Of a DNA stretch of 64,000 nucleotides, positions 45,463 through 55,106 are shown piece after piece. How positions within the stretch are numbered: the first letter of the stretch is position 1; each line of letters begins with the position of its first letter. The translations under genes were made by a program, and so were the position numbers. The stretch is from Candidatus Enterococcus ferrettii (GTDB taxonomy: Bacteria; Bacillota; Bacilli; Lactobacillales; Enterococcaceae), in contig NZ_JAFREL010000042.1 of assembly GCF_017377655.1 (NCBI RefSeq), positions 26,254 through 90,253 of the forward strand. Reading direction: 5' to 3'. The notes below the pieces were generated by a model. It made no database searches, was not told the origin of the DNA, and was given only the letters and a program-made list of their open reading frames with translations.

Positions 45463-47410
45463 TGCTTTTATCTTCCTTTCTTGGTGTGAGTAAGTTCATC
45501 AAATTTAAAAGGAAAACACGTACCCAAAAACGAGCGTTTTTTTCACTGTTGATGTAGGTGGTATCCTGGTCATGTAAAATATTTAAATACCGATAATAGT
45601 CTTCATCCGATTTATTTAAGATAGTTAATTCATAAACACCATTTTTCTTTTTTAAATTGGTTCGTCCAAGCAACTGAACATTAGGGTATTTATCTGTTCC
45701 AACTTCAAAAGTAAATATCTCATCTGGTTTGATTTCATTTGGCAGCTTGTCTAAGTAAATAAATTGTTCGTTTACTTTAATGGTTTGGATTGAACTATTT
45801 CCAATCTTAAGGTTTAATGACAGCTTCCACATCGTGAATTCTTTTGAGATATTGTCTCGTTGTCGCATAAAACTCATCGCAAAAATATCGTAAATGATGT
45901 TCTTAAGTGACCAATAGGCAAGTATTCCTATTGAAAAAATGTTCATGACAGTCCAGTACTTACTGAACAATAACCATATTGCAAAAACATTCAAGCCTAA
46001 GTTGATCAAGTAGAATAATACGATCCCGTAATACTTTGAGAATTGCTTTTCATAGGTTTTAGGTGTGATAAGAAAATCTGTTTGAGAAATACCTATCAAT
46101 TCTTCCAATAACCCTTTTATGATCAATGGTGTCAATATATGGTCGGTAATATTAGCATAGGTTGCAGAGACTTTTTTACTAGAACTCTGCTTCAAGGCCA
46201 AATTATAAATCATATAAGATGTCCCCCATATAATTAGAAACACTAATGGATTGGCTATAACGATTTTAAGCTGAAAGATAACCGTAAATGCTGGAATGAA
46301 CATGAAGACCAAACGTCTTATAGGGAAAAACCAGTAATTATATGAGTGTAGATAGGCTAGTTTAGTTCGAAGAGCAACACTGGAGGTAAAAAAGTTATGA
46401 CTTCTAATGCTCTTGATAAATCCGCGTGCCCACCGTTCCCGTTGTATTTTTAAGCCCTCAATTGCTGTAGGATTCATCCCATATGCATAACTCTCAGGTA
46501 TTGCTTTGGTTTTGTATCCAGCCTTTAATAAGACCAAACTCGTTGATAAGTCTTCCGTAATGCTGTCAGTAGCCATTCCATCCACATTTTCTAACGCCTT
46601 TCGAGAGACAATCGCATTCGAACCACAGAAAATAGGCGCATTACTTTCATTGCGAGAGGGATTTACTGTTTGGAAGAAATATGTTTGTTCTTTTGGCAGC
46701 TCTTCTTGAGCATAGAGATTGTATTGGAATAAATCAAAGGTATAGAAATCTTGCGCGGATTGAACATATGCCAAGGAATAATTATAGTCTTGATCAATTA
46801 ATCCCTGCTGATATTCTTCATAAGTATCATAATCCGTTTCACCTAACTGATAGAAATGTGGCACGATACCTTTTAAATAATTGGATTTAGGAATCATATC
46901 ACAATCTAAAAATGCAACTAATGGTGACGAAGTCTGTTGCAGTGCATGATTTATGTTTCCTGCTTTTTTATGTTTGTTTTTTTGTGGATCGAGACCAATA
47001 TACCCAATATCCCATTTTTCACAAATATTTTTTACAGCTGGACGTAAACCATCATCACACAAATAGATATGCACTTTTGATTGATCTGGATAGTCCATTG
47101 TTTTACAACCATTGATTGTCTTTTGTAATAATTCAATATCTTCATCATGAGTGATAATAAATGCATCTACCTCTGGAAAAAATTCAGCGGGCAATTCTTC
47201 TATATTCATTGGATCTTTATAAAACAGCTGGCCAAAAAAATCTGAAACTCCTTGCATATTGGAGGTTAATTCAGCAACAAATAATAGTAAGCTAATTAAT
47301 AGAGAGATAAGATTATACTGAACTGCTAAGGTGAAAAATAGACGATAACTCAAATAAATCACTTGAGACACAATCGCTACTATCATCAATAGTTTGATTC
47401 GCTTTTGCAT
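45386..47410 (-). CDS. Polytopic glycosyltransferase, cellulose synthase-like (GT2)
   Basis: A 674-residue membrane GT2 protein. Two N-terminal helices precede the catalytic domain with VDAFIITHDED, HIYLCDDGLRP, FLDCDMIPK, ITEDLSTSLVLL and the QRERWARGF (QxxRW) motif of processive synthases; several helices and a C-terminal PilZ-like beta region (about 540-640) follow. It could make a homopolymer or transfer single sugars. It lies between the GT-C-like gene and the GtrB-like gene and its 3' end encodes part of the next protein in another frame. Confidence 0.88.
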   Translation of the reverse strand: MQKRIKLLMIVAIVSQVIYLSYRLFFTLAVQYNLISLLISLLLFVAELTSNMQGVSDFFGQLFYKDPMNIEELPAEFFPEVDAFIITHDEDIELLQKTINGCKTMDYPDQSKVHIYLCDDGLRPAVKNICEKWDIGYIGLDPQKNKHKKAGNINHALQQTSSPLVAFLDCDMIPKSNYLKGIVPHFYQLGETDYDTYEEYQQGLIDQDYNYSLAYVQSAQDFYTFDLFQYNLYAQEELPKEQTYFFQTVNPSRNESNAPIFCGSNAIVSRKALENVDGMATDSITEDLSTSLVLLKAGYKTKAIPESYAYGMNPTAIEGLKIQRERWARGFIKSIRSHNFFTSSVALRTKLAYLHSYNYWFFPIRRLVFMFIPAFTVIFQLKIVIANPLVFLIIWGTSYMIYNLALKQSSSKKVSATYANITDHILTPLIIKGLLEELIGISQTDFLITPKTYEKQFSKYYGIVLFYLINLGLNVFAIWLLFSKYWTVMNIFSIGILAYWSLKNIIYDIFAMSFMRQRDNISKEFTMWKLSLNLKIGNSSIQTIKVNEQFIYLDKLPNEIKPDEIFTFEVGTDKYPNVQLLGRTNLKKKNGVYELTILNKSDEDYYRYLNILHDQDTTYINSEKNARFWVRVFLLNLMNLLTPRKEDKSSEDSLSDNSVLQRRSDDTNSSAPIN

Positions 47411-47420
47411 AGTTTCCCTC

Positions 47421-49583
47421 TCATTCTAAAACAGTTGGCGTAAAGTGAACGGCAACATTGTCTGGATTTGATATCTCAACCGTTAAAATTCGACTATTAT
47501 CGACGGGTATTTCGAAGTCATGCTTTCCTATCGTTACTATTTGTTGTTCTGTTTGTTCTCCGTCAAGGTTGATTGTGACGGACATATCCGCCTCATATGT
47601 TTCGACCATAAAAGAATACGTTTTAAATCCTTTTGTTGGGACAGTGACAGCAATGCGATCCCTTCCATGTATATCAAAATAATTTTGCCATAAATCATAT
47701 GATTTTGATTCACTAGCAATAGTACTTAATGCTAAGGCATAATTTGGTTGAAAGAATTTATCATCAGGATATTTTTCTTGAAATGCCCCATATAAGCAAT
47801 CAACAAGCTCCTTTGTTGGTTCTTTGATACGATGGTAAACTGTGTAGGTGTATTTATTTGATTCTATTTTTTGGATCGGCTGATAAAATTCCTTTCCAAT
47901 TGTTGTCTCTTTAATCAATTCAATTAATCCAAGCATTTCAATTTGCTTTTCAGGATACCAAGAGGCCAATGGATCAGATAACACTACATATTCCGCCTGA
48001 AAAAAATAACTTGGAAACCCATCTCGTTTATCCGCATTTGCTGTTTCTAGCATGTTAGGAAAATTATCGACAGTTTCAGGTAAATACAATCGTTTAAATG
48101 ATTCAGAAGATAGCTGTTTCATGTCTCCAACAGCATAAGCAAACTCATTCTGATCATTCATTGTTGTTTTCAAATATGAATCAAGTTGGTATAAACTCTT
48201 TGTTTCAGAAGTTACAGCTTCAGGTTTAGCATCCAATCCTGTGGTTAATGGATTGGTGTATGCTTGAACACTGTTTGTCTTTGTAGAAATAGGAAATACT
48301 GCGTTAAATAAGATTATAGATGCTACGAGCAGCGTAAATCGTTTATGATGCAAGTATAAATTGTTGATCGTATACATATATATAAAGGCAGCAAAAACAA
48401 CTAAGAACCACACGATCAGATATTGATGATGAAAATCCATTTCTTGTACTGTCGCAAAAATTCCCATGGCAATAAAAACCGTAGTTATTAAGCGATTTGT
48501 AATAGAAAATGTAGCGGGTCTTTTTAGTGCAACGTAAGCACCTAAAAAAGCCATTCCAATAAGCAAATAGCCAAAATTGTTCACCAAATACATGAGTCTT
48601 GTTGATATTTCGCTGGATGCATAGGCTTCATACTGATCGGAGTAGTTCGAAAGAAATTTTGGAATGATGTTCGAATTCAAGAATGACAAGGCCACAATAC
48701 TTAAAGCGGCTATCGTCCCCTCTGTAGCAATTAATACACCCCACTGATTCCTGTCGAATTTCCGCTGCTTCCATTGGATAATGAACAAATCTAAGAAAAA
48801 TGATAAATAGAACCCTATAATAAAATAGGCGTACCAGCGTCGTACTAAAATAACTAAAAAGCTAAGTATGCTCAACGACACTACTCGTTTAAATGAATAC
48901 TTAGTGTAGTCTATATCAAAGGTTTGACAAATTAACAGGCCTACAAACATTAATCCCCATACATCATCGAAGCCATTGAGCAGTGGATAAAACATATTAG
49001 CGCTTAAAAGAATTAATAAGAAACTAATGCTCACCTGCAGACTGCTTAACGGTTTCGATTTCTGTATTCCATTGTATATTTTTAATGCTATCATTAATAA
49101 AGCCATTGCGGCCGGAATATAATATAGAATATAAACGGCCGTACAATGGACACTGTAGCTGTAAGGGACAACCCAAGCAATGGGTGCCAATAATAATGTG
49201 TCAATGTGCGTATAATCATTCGCCAAAGTATCCCTTACAAAATGGAGATAATCCTGAACGTTGATACGATAGGATTCATAGCGTTCCAATACTTTTAAGT
49301 ATGAATTAATGTCATCATATATTTTGATATTTGTATCATTTAAGCTATACCAGTGTAGAAAAAATAGACCCAAAAAAATAGAGGCTCCAATGATGAGATA
49401 TAAGCCAATTTGAGACCTTTTAGACAGTTGTTTTTTGAAATTCACATATGACCACGTATTAAAACCAAATATATAAAATGACAATAACGCAGCGCTGAAC
49501 AAATAAGCATTGTTCATAATGTATCCTGTAATAATAAGTGCTAAAAGTAGTATCAGTATAACGATTGTACGGTGCTTCCTCAT
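47421..49583 (-). CDS. Large polytopic membrane protein, probable GT-C glycosyltransferase
   Basis: A 720-residue protein with about a dozen hydrophobic helices in the first 460 residues and an extracytoplasmic C-terminal domain (about 460-720). An acidic loop after the third helix (DTNIKIYDDINSYL) is placed as in GT-C transferases that use lipid-linked sugars. AAGGAG precedes the ATG. It is the first gene of the operon and would use the undecaprenyl-linked sugar made by the GtrB-like protein. The family is not one I can name. Confidence 0.75.
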   Translation of the reverse strand: MRKHRTIVILILLLALIITGYIMNNAYLFSAALLSFYIFGFNTWSYVNFKKQLSKRSQIGLYLIIGASIFLGLFFLHWYSLNDTNIKIYDDINSYLKVLERYESYRINVQDYLHFVRDTLANDYTHIDTLLLAPIAWVVPYSYSVHCTAVYILYYIPAAMALLMIALKIYNGIQKSKPLSSLQVSISFLLILLSANMFYPLLNGFDDVWGLMFVGLLICQTFDIDYTKYSFKRVVSLSILSFLVILVRRWYAYFIIGFYLSFFLDLFIIQWKQRKFDRNQWGVLIATEGTIAALSIVALSFLNSNIIPKFLSNYSDQYEAYASSEISTRLMYLVNNFGYLLIGMAFLGAYVALKRPATFSITNRLITTVFIAMGIFATVQEMDFHHQYLIVWFLVVFAAFIYMYTINNLYLHHKRFTLLVASIILFNAVFPISTKTNSVQAYTNPLTTGLDAKPEAVTSETKSLYQLDSYLKTTMNDQNEFAYAVGDMKQLSSESFKRLYLPETVDNFPNMLETANADKRDGFPSYFFQAEYVVLSDPLASWYPEKQIEMLGLIELIKETTIGKEFYQPIQKIESNKYTYTVYHRIKEPTKELVDCLYGAFQEKYPDDKFFQPNYALALSTIASESKSYDLWQNYFDIHGRDRIAVTVPTKGFKTYSFMVETYEADMSVTINLDGEQTEQQIVTIGKHDFEIPVDNSRILTVEISNPDNVAVHFTPTVLE

Positions 49584-50275
49584 GTATTGACTCCTTAAAA
49601 TTCTTATCGTTCTTTGATCTAAGATTTTTTTAGACCTGTAAAAATAGTTGTAATAGTCAGATGATAGATCTCCAGACTAAATATAAAAGACAATTGGGTG
49701 TCTTTTTTTCTGATGACTTCGAACGGAGGAATAGCTCCAATACTAGTAAGCAGCTAAGCTCTTTCATCTCTTCTAGTCAATTCTGAGTAGCTTTTCTTAA
49801 AGCATAATAAATTTTCTTTGGATTAAATTCACAACACTTCCAACAATTTATTTCTTTTTTATGTAACTAATATATCATTTTTTTATAAATCATATTCAAT
49901 ACGTATGATTTTATCCTCTCTAACTATACAATGAGAATATAAAAGATATAATATATCTTTTTGTCCACGCTCCCCATTATAATATAAATTTCCCGCTTTA
50001 CCTTAAGTTTAAAAATACTAGTTACTTATGTAAACTATTACCAACTAATCTTTTTACTTTTTTAATAAGTTTAACGTATAGATTATAACCGTTATAAATA
50101 ATGCGACTTATAAAATCAGCATTTGACTACTAAAATAGATTTAATTGATCCCCTATCTTAAAGCAATAATGAAAAGATAGTTGTCATTAACGTTTATCCA
50201 AAATCACGTGTAATGGTGAATATATATTTCGTTTTTGTTACAATTGCTTTTTGAGGAAATACTTTAAAGGAAGAA
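49584..50275. other. AT-rich intergenic region with a dif-like half-site
   Basis: No coding frame is evident. TTATGTAAACT at 50027-50037 matches the right half of dif exactly; the left half does not match. The region holds the promoter of the glycosyltransferase operon (not resolved) and leads into the orphan terminator at 50276. Confidence 0.4.
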
Positions 50276-50351
50276 CCTAGTAATAAAATACGCTGTTTAA
50301 ATCAGGTCTTCTAGACTAATTCATGGCGTATTTTATGACTAGGCTTTTTTT
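50276..50351 (+). terminator. Orphan + strand terminator, possible small RNA end
   Basis: CCTAGTAATAAAATACGC (50276-50293) pairs with GCGTATTTTATGACTAGG (50326-50343) with one mismatch, followed by CTTTTTTT. The 32-base loop contains AGGTCTTCTAGACT. All neighbouring genes are on the - strand, so no known transcript needs this terminator; it may end an unannotated small RNA starting near 50180-50250. Confidence 0.75.
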
Positions 50352-50584
50352 GTAAATCAAATGACACTAACAGTTCCTCCGCTCAGATTATCCAACCAGT
50401 TCTTCCAGCTCGATAATTTTTTAGCGGTTTGACCTTGTGCAAAAGTAGAACTTCTTTTTTTATCAGACTTTCATTCACTATCAAAAAAATATAGGACCTT
50501 TAACAAAATTGTCAGCTTGTAATTCGAAAAAATTTTAATTGTTTTGGACCTCACTATCTAGCCAGCGATCGATCTTGATGGTTT

Positions 50585-50863
50585 TTAAATACTATATTTT
50601 TTAAACCAAGCGTATATTCTGTCTAATAGCATCATGTGACCAAAAGACTTTAAAGTGCCAACCAAAAATAACAAGACAATAAACTTAAGAGAAGTTTCCA
50701 AAAATATTAGCCGATCTCGTAACGTTAAGTAAATAATTGTACTCGCTATCACCAGTATGAATCTGCGAATTCCTCTATTTTTAATAGAGTTCCTTATTTC
50801 CGAATAACGTCTCATGAATCTCTTTTTTTCATTATCAGATAAAGGTTGTATTCTTTTTCCCAT
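50585..50863 (-). CDS. Small membrane protein of unknown function
   Basis: A 92-residue protein: a basic head (GKRIQPLSDNEKKRFMRRY) and two hydrophobic segments around RRFILVIASTIIYLTL and FIVLLFLVGTL, with a basic tail. AAAGGAG precedes the ATG. I do not recognise the family. A decayed relative of it lies at 55.8-56.2 kb. Confidence 0.7.
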   Translation of the reverse strand: MGKRIQPLSDNEKKRFMRRYSEIRNSIKNRGIRRFILVIASTIIYLTLRDRLIFLETSLKFIVLLFLVGTLKSFGHMMLLDRIYAWFKKYSI

Positions 50864-50984
50864 GTATCTCCTTTCGTAATTACGATTTATAAATTACCTT
50901 GAGAATATACATTTTCTTTTTCATTCTCACTATAAGATACGTTAATTAACGATAAATCATTTCGAAATAGCTAAATCTTTGCGC

Positions 50985-51022
50985 AAAAAAAGACCGTTTT
51001 GAGTTCTGATTCTCAAAACGAT
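50985..51022 (-). terminator. Terminator of the GDPD gene
   Basis: On the - strand, CGTTTTGAG and CTCAAAACG form a 9-bp stem extended by GATC/GGTC, followed by TTTTTTT. Confidence 0.85.
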
Positions 51023-51028
51023 CGTTCG

Positions 51029-52852
51029 CTATCCAGAGTTTTTTGGTCCAGTTTTGGCAGTAATAAAATCCACACCAATTTTTTCAGCTTGCTTCCATTC
51101 TTTTTTGGGAATTGTCCAGGCGTTTATTTTTAAACCGAGAGATTGGGCCTGTGTTACTAAATCAACCTGAGAAATAATACTATCGTATCTAATATCTAAT
51201 CCAGCATTGTTTCCTAAATGATAAACATCAGCAATCAATTGTTCATTTAGTTCATCACTTAATAACTGTACATGGATATTTGGCAACCGCTGCTTTATTT
51301 CCTGCAAATGACGGTAATCAAAAGAAATCACCATGCCATTTTCCCCGAAACCATAAGAATCAATTAGGTAAGCTAGACTATCATAGTCTTCGGCTGTTAA
51401 ATCAGTTGGCTTCAAATCAATCAAAGGAACTCTCTGGTAATACTGTATTGTAGCCAGATAGTCTTCTAAAGTGGGAACGATTAGTTGGCTTTGATCATAG
51501 CTTTCGACATTTCTGCCGTTATCAATTCTCAGCTGATTAATCTCCGCTAAAGTTAGCTCACTAATCAGTCCACTGCCATTGGTCATTCGGTCCACACTAT
51601 CATCATGCATGATAACCCACTGCCGATCTTTGGTCAGCCTAACATCTGTCTCAACGCCCCATGTAGTGGCCTGCTGAAACGCGGGTAAAGAATTTTCGGG
51701 AGCTACTCGGCTATTTCCCCTGTGGCTGACAAAACGAACATCTTCACTTTTTTCACTAACCTCTAAATTATCTGCAGAAATATAGCCATTTGGAGTCTTG
51801 AAGATCTTTTGCTCTTCATTATAGACGATCCCTTCAACCTTTAGCATCGAGTTACGTTCTAGACTATTGCCTCCCTCATTTAATGCTCGATCTTGATAAA
51901 TTATCGTATCTTGCAGCACACGTACACGCTTTGGTAAAATCAAATTAATCTCCACCTGATTCATCTCACTTTGAGCAGATAACCCATTCTGACTAGTGAA
52001 AAAAGCTTCAGAAGAATAAATTCCGTTTTGAAAATCAAAATCTTCATAATCCATCCGTATGTTATAAGTTGTGGGAGATTTTTGCTGCCCCCGATAAACT
52101 TTTAGATCACTTTTATCCTCTTTAGACCATACAGGGACGTCTATTGTTTCTACATCAGCCGCGCTGTTTATCTCCATTAATAAGTCAAATTGTCCTTTGT
52201 CCGCTCTTGCAGGATCAAGTTTCGCTGAAATCGTTGGTTGTTTAACCTCGAATTCCCCAAACTCGATCTCGTCACAGCGGCCATTTTTATTAGTTGCTAA
52301 GACTAGAACCTGATAGCGGCCAGCAAGTTTGTGATTCTCTATGGGAACATCGGCTTTCCACACTTGATACGTTGAATCCAATGCAGCGGTATATTTTTGA
52401 CGATCAGTAAAATTTTCCTGATCGCCCCAAACGACAAATTCAACCTTCTCAATATCCCTTGTATAGGTAAAATCAGCCAGCATATGATATACTGTCTGTT
52501 TCTTATCTTGGTTAACTAGACGAAAAACTGGACGAGTATTTACTATGCTGTTATTTTGCAGACTCTTTTGATAAAAGCGATTGTCCAAAGTTTCAGAGAA
52601 TTGACTGTTTAGCCAGACATCGTCCGAATTCATTCGCTTCATTTTTTTCTCGTAAGCATTCACTGGAAAATTAGCTTGTGAGAAGGGCGAATCATTTAAA
52701 AGCTCAAATGTATCTTCGGCCCCAAATGCCATCCTATCTCCAAAAGTTAAGAACAACAGTAAGAAAAAAGATATCCCACTTATTTTAATCATTTTTAGTA
52801 AATTTAATTTGTTCATGTGTGCAGTATAAGGATAATTTTCAGATTTGTCCAT
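51029..52852 (-). CDS. Secreted glycerophosphodiester phosphodiesterase with Bsp-like repeats
   Basis: A 607-residue exported protein. A hydrophobic segment (about 20-42, ISFFLLLFLTFG) ends in an Ala-x-Ala-like site near FGAED. Two Ig-like units with VVWG/VPVWS and YQVLV/YSSEAFF resemble GBS Bsp-type repeats (about 110-310), then an SH3-like segment (about 315-375), and a C-terminal GDPD domain with HRGNSRVAPENS, ETDVRLTKD and MHDDSVDRMT. It hydrolyses glycerophosphodiesters, perhaps from lipoteichoic acid or host lipids. No start has a good ribosome site; the first ATG is given, but one at 52816 is possible. Confidence 0.88.
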   Translation of the reverse strand: MDKSENYPYTAHMNKLNLLKMIKISGISFFLLLFLTFGDRMAFGAEDTFELLNDSPFSQANFPVNAYEKKMKRMNSDDVWLNSQFSETLDNRFYQKSLQNNSIVNTRPVFRLVNQDKKQTVYHMLADFTYTRDIEKVEFVVWGDQENFTDRQKYTAALDSTYQVWKADVPIENHKLAGRYQVLVLATNKNGRCDEIEFGEFEVKQPTISAKLDPARADKGQFDLLMEINSAADVETIDVPVWSKEDKSDLKVYRGQQKSPTTYNIRMDYEDFDFQNGIYSSEAFFTSQNGLSAQSEMNQVEINLILPKRVRVLQDTIIYQDRALNEGGNSLERNSMLKVEGIVYNEEQKIFKTPNGYISADNLEVSEKSEDVRFVSHRGNSRVAPENSLPAFQQATTWGVETDVRLTKDRQWVIMHDDSVDRMTNGSGLISELTLAEINQLRIDNGRNVESYDQSQLIVPTLEDYLATIQYYQRVPLIDLKPTDLTAEDYDSLAYLIDSYGFGENGMVISFDYRHLQEIKQRLPNIHVQLLSDELNEQLIADVYHLGNNAGLDIRYDSIISQVDLVTQAQSLGLKINAWTIPKKEWKQAEKIGVDFITAKTGPKNSG

Positions 52853-53253
52853 TTTTCTGAGAGGATATTCTTTATTGCAGCGAACGAACGAAAAGATCCA
52901 ACGCTCAAAGATTATTTAATCAGCTGTCTTTTCTAAATAAAGACATTTTATCAACGACTAAAACAAAGTATCGAAGCTGTGCCTTATATTCCTAGATCTT
53001 CATACTTTTCCCTTTTTAGATTAATTCGGAAAATCTTAGTAATGCTAAGATAAAGTTCATAATATTATTATGGTAAACTAGAAATGCTGTATATTACAAT
53101 CAATTTGAACTACCACCCGCAGACCCTTTAAGATAGCTTTGATCCTTAACATATTCTCCGATTTATCTTAATCATTAAAAAATTAAGGTGGCGCACAACA
53201 CTTGCATTCGAGTAAAATTATTATGTTAACTGAATACTCAAATCTGAAAAATA
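52853..53253. other. Intergenic region with a dif-like site
   Basis: No gene is seen. Bases 53204-53231 end in TTATTATGTTAACT and include TTCGAGTAAAATT; they match the Bacillus dif at 19 of 28 positions by my alignment, mostly in the right half. The orientation is the same as the sites at 36.1, 42.9 and 50.0 kb. Confidence 0.4.
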
Positions 53254-54474
53254 CTACGAAAAATCTCTTTCACCAATTGTAAATTGCTGTAGAGCTCTAG
53301 TTACCTCTACTCTTTGTTGTGGTTCCAATCGTTGAACAAATGATTTTACACCTTCAATCGTTAACTCCTCATCCTCATCCAGTAAAAGCACATCATCCCA
53401 AGATTTAAGCATCCCCTCCTGATACTGATTCACAAGCAGCAACAATCCCAAACCTAATTCGAATGAAACTTCTTTCAATAATTGAAGGCAACATTCGCGA
53501 GAAACTACCTCCTGTTCTAAAAAATCCAGCAAGTCATAAGGTGAAGTGATTTTCTCCAATAGAAAATGCACCTGATCCTGTTGTTTTTTTAACGTTTCAA
53601 CGGTTTCTAGCATTCGAGTAAAATCATTTGCTGGCATTGCAGAAATTAATGTCAGCTCATATTGCAAAGACTCCTCCAGCAGCAAAACATTTTTTATTGA
53701 TGCCGGTTCATCCAATGAAAGAACACGTTGAACAAAGCGCTGAAAGGTTTGCTGGTGATACGGATGCTCTACTAAAAATTGCGTTAATTCAGCTGGAATA
53801 CTCCTTTGCTGAATAATGCTATAAACAAATTGGGCCTCTGGCTCTGTTAACAAAAGAGAAAGTGTTGATGATCCTGCTATTTTTTGTGCGATCCATTGAT
53901 CAAAAATCAATTGATACAAATTATTAATATCCTTTCGATAATCAAACCCTAACCTTTGCGTATAGACCTGCAGGATTTCTCGAATCTGATTGGAAGGAAT
54001 GAAATCTATAAACTTATTTTCTGAAGATAAACGAGTCAAGTACTGCTGAATAAAATCAATGCCTTGATACTGAAGGTCGTTAACTGGGTTCGCTAGTTGG
54101 TAATCAATTAGTCCGGCCCCTGAAACAGTTGCGCTATAGTCTAAATTGTAAGATTTGAAAAAACCTCCTATTTCGTCCAAAGTGTCCTTGATTGATTCAA
54201 TTTCAAAACTTTTATAATCACTCGTCAGCTGCTGATACAAGACAAATGTATCCTGCAGCTTTGCTGTCAGAAGCTCTTTTCCACTGTTAAAGCGTTCTAC
54301 AACAGAATTTCCTTTTTCAGCATGATCCATGACAAATAGAATAGATGCACGTATTTCTTGGATCTCATCTACGGGCATCACACTTGTTCCGCTTAACCGC
54401 TGTTGGACCTTGTAAATCAAAAATCGACGAAATTCCTCATCGTTGGAATAGCTTAACTCAAACAATTCAGTCAT
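53254..54474 (-). CDS. DUF6179-like protein of unknown function
   Basis: A 406-residue soluble, largely helical, acidic protein without signal or membrane segments. Its length, composition and pairing with the gene before it recall the DUF6179/DUF6323 pairs of Firmicutes, which have no known function; this match is from memory. The ATG at 54474 lies directly against AAGGAGG, too close for normal initiation; a TTG at 54465 is nine bases away and may be the real start. It overlaps the upstream gene by eight bases. Confidence 0.65.
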   Translation of the reverse strand: MTELFELSYSNDEEFRRFLIYKVQQRLSGTSVMPVDEIQEIRASILFVMDHAEKGNSVVERFNSGKELLTAKLQDTFVLYQQLTSDYKSFEIESIKDTLDEIGGFFKSYNLDYSATVSGAGLIDYQLANPVNDLQYQGIDFIQQYLTRLSSENKFIDFIPSNQIREILQVYTQRLGFDYRKDINNLYQLIFDQWIAQKIAGSSTLSLLLTEPEAQFVYSIIQQRSIPAELTQFLVEHPYHQQTFQRFVQRVLSLDEPASIKNVLLLEESLQYELTLISAMPANDFTRMLETVETLKKQQDQVHFLLEKITSPYDLLDFLEQEVVSRECCLQLLKEVSFELGLGLLLLVNQYQEGMLKSWDDVLLLDEDEELTIEGVKSFVQRLEPQQRVEVTRALQQFTIGERDFS

Positions 54475-54883
54475 CCTCCTTTAGCGTTGGAAAATCCTCA
54501 ATATATCCTTGAACGTATTCTAAGTTGCCATCAAACTTTTCATAGATTTCTTGGATTTTTTCCCAGAGGGTTTCATCCTCTGCTGGCTGCAGACTATGCA
54601 AATAATAAAAGCTTTCCTGCAGTACCTCCACCATAGTCAAATATTCATTTTTCACCATACGACGCTCTTGAGCAGCCTGTTCCATAAAATGAAGTGTGTT
54701 GGCTAAACTAAAATCGATTAATTGATAATCTTTTAATGCCTGGTCACGATTATCCAATACTTCTTCAACATCTACAGTCGTTAACGAAAATGATTGATTG
54801 TTTAACTGTAATAGCTGATTCACCTGTTGGACTATCTGAAGCTTAGTTTGCTGATTAAATAACGATAAATCATAATTCTCCAT
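54467..54883 (-). CDS. DUF6323-like protein of unknown function
   Basis: A 138-residue soluble helical protein starting MENYDLSLFNQQTKL. It ends with a segment LWEKIQEIYEKFDGNLEYV like those of DUF6323 proteins. It is the first gene of a two-gene operon with the DUF6179-like protein, and the overlap suggests coupled synthesis and perhaps a complex. Function unknown. Confidence 0.6.
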   Translation of the reverse strand: MENYDLSLFNQQTKLQIVQQVNQLLQLNNQSFSLTTVDVEEVLDNRDQALKDYQLIDFSLANTLHFMEQAAQERRMVKNEYLTMVEVLQESFYYLHSLQPAEDETLWEKIQEIYEKFDGNLEYVQGYIEDFPTLKEDD

Positions 54884-55056
54884 CTGCTTCCCCTACCCTT
54901 CCACAGACTAAATATCATAGTTTGGTAGGGAAGACAATCTTGAATTGTAGCTCATTTTGTGGTATTATGAAGAAGTAGAAAAACCACGAGAAAATCCTTT
55001 CTTAAACTTTTTTTAATGAATTTCTGATTTGATTTTTGATCAACACAATTATAAAA

Positions 55057-55090
55057 AAACAGCGAGTACATTAAACTGTACTCGCTGTTT
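55057..55090. terminator. Bidirectional terminator after the phosphatase gene
   Basis: AAACAGCGAGTACA and TGTACTCGCTGTTT form a 14-bp perfect stem with a T run on the - strand. Confidence 0.88.
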
Positions 55091-55106
55091 TGCATTTATC
55101 CATTAG

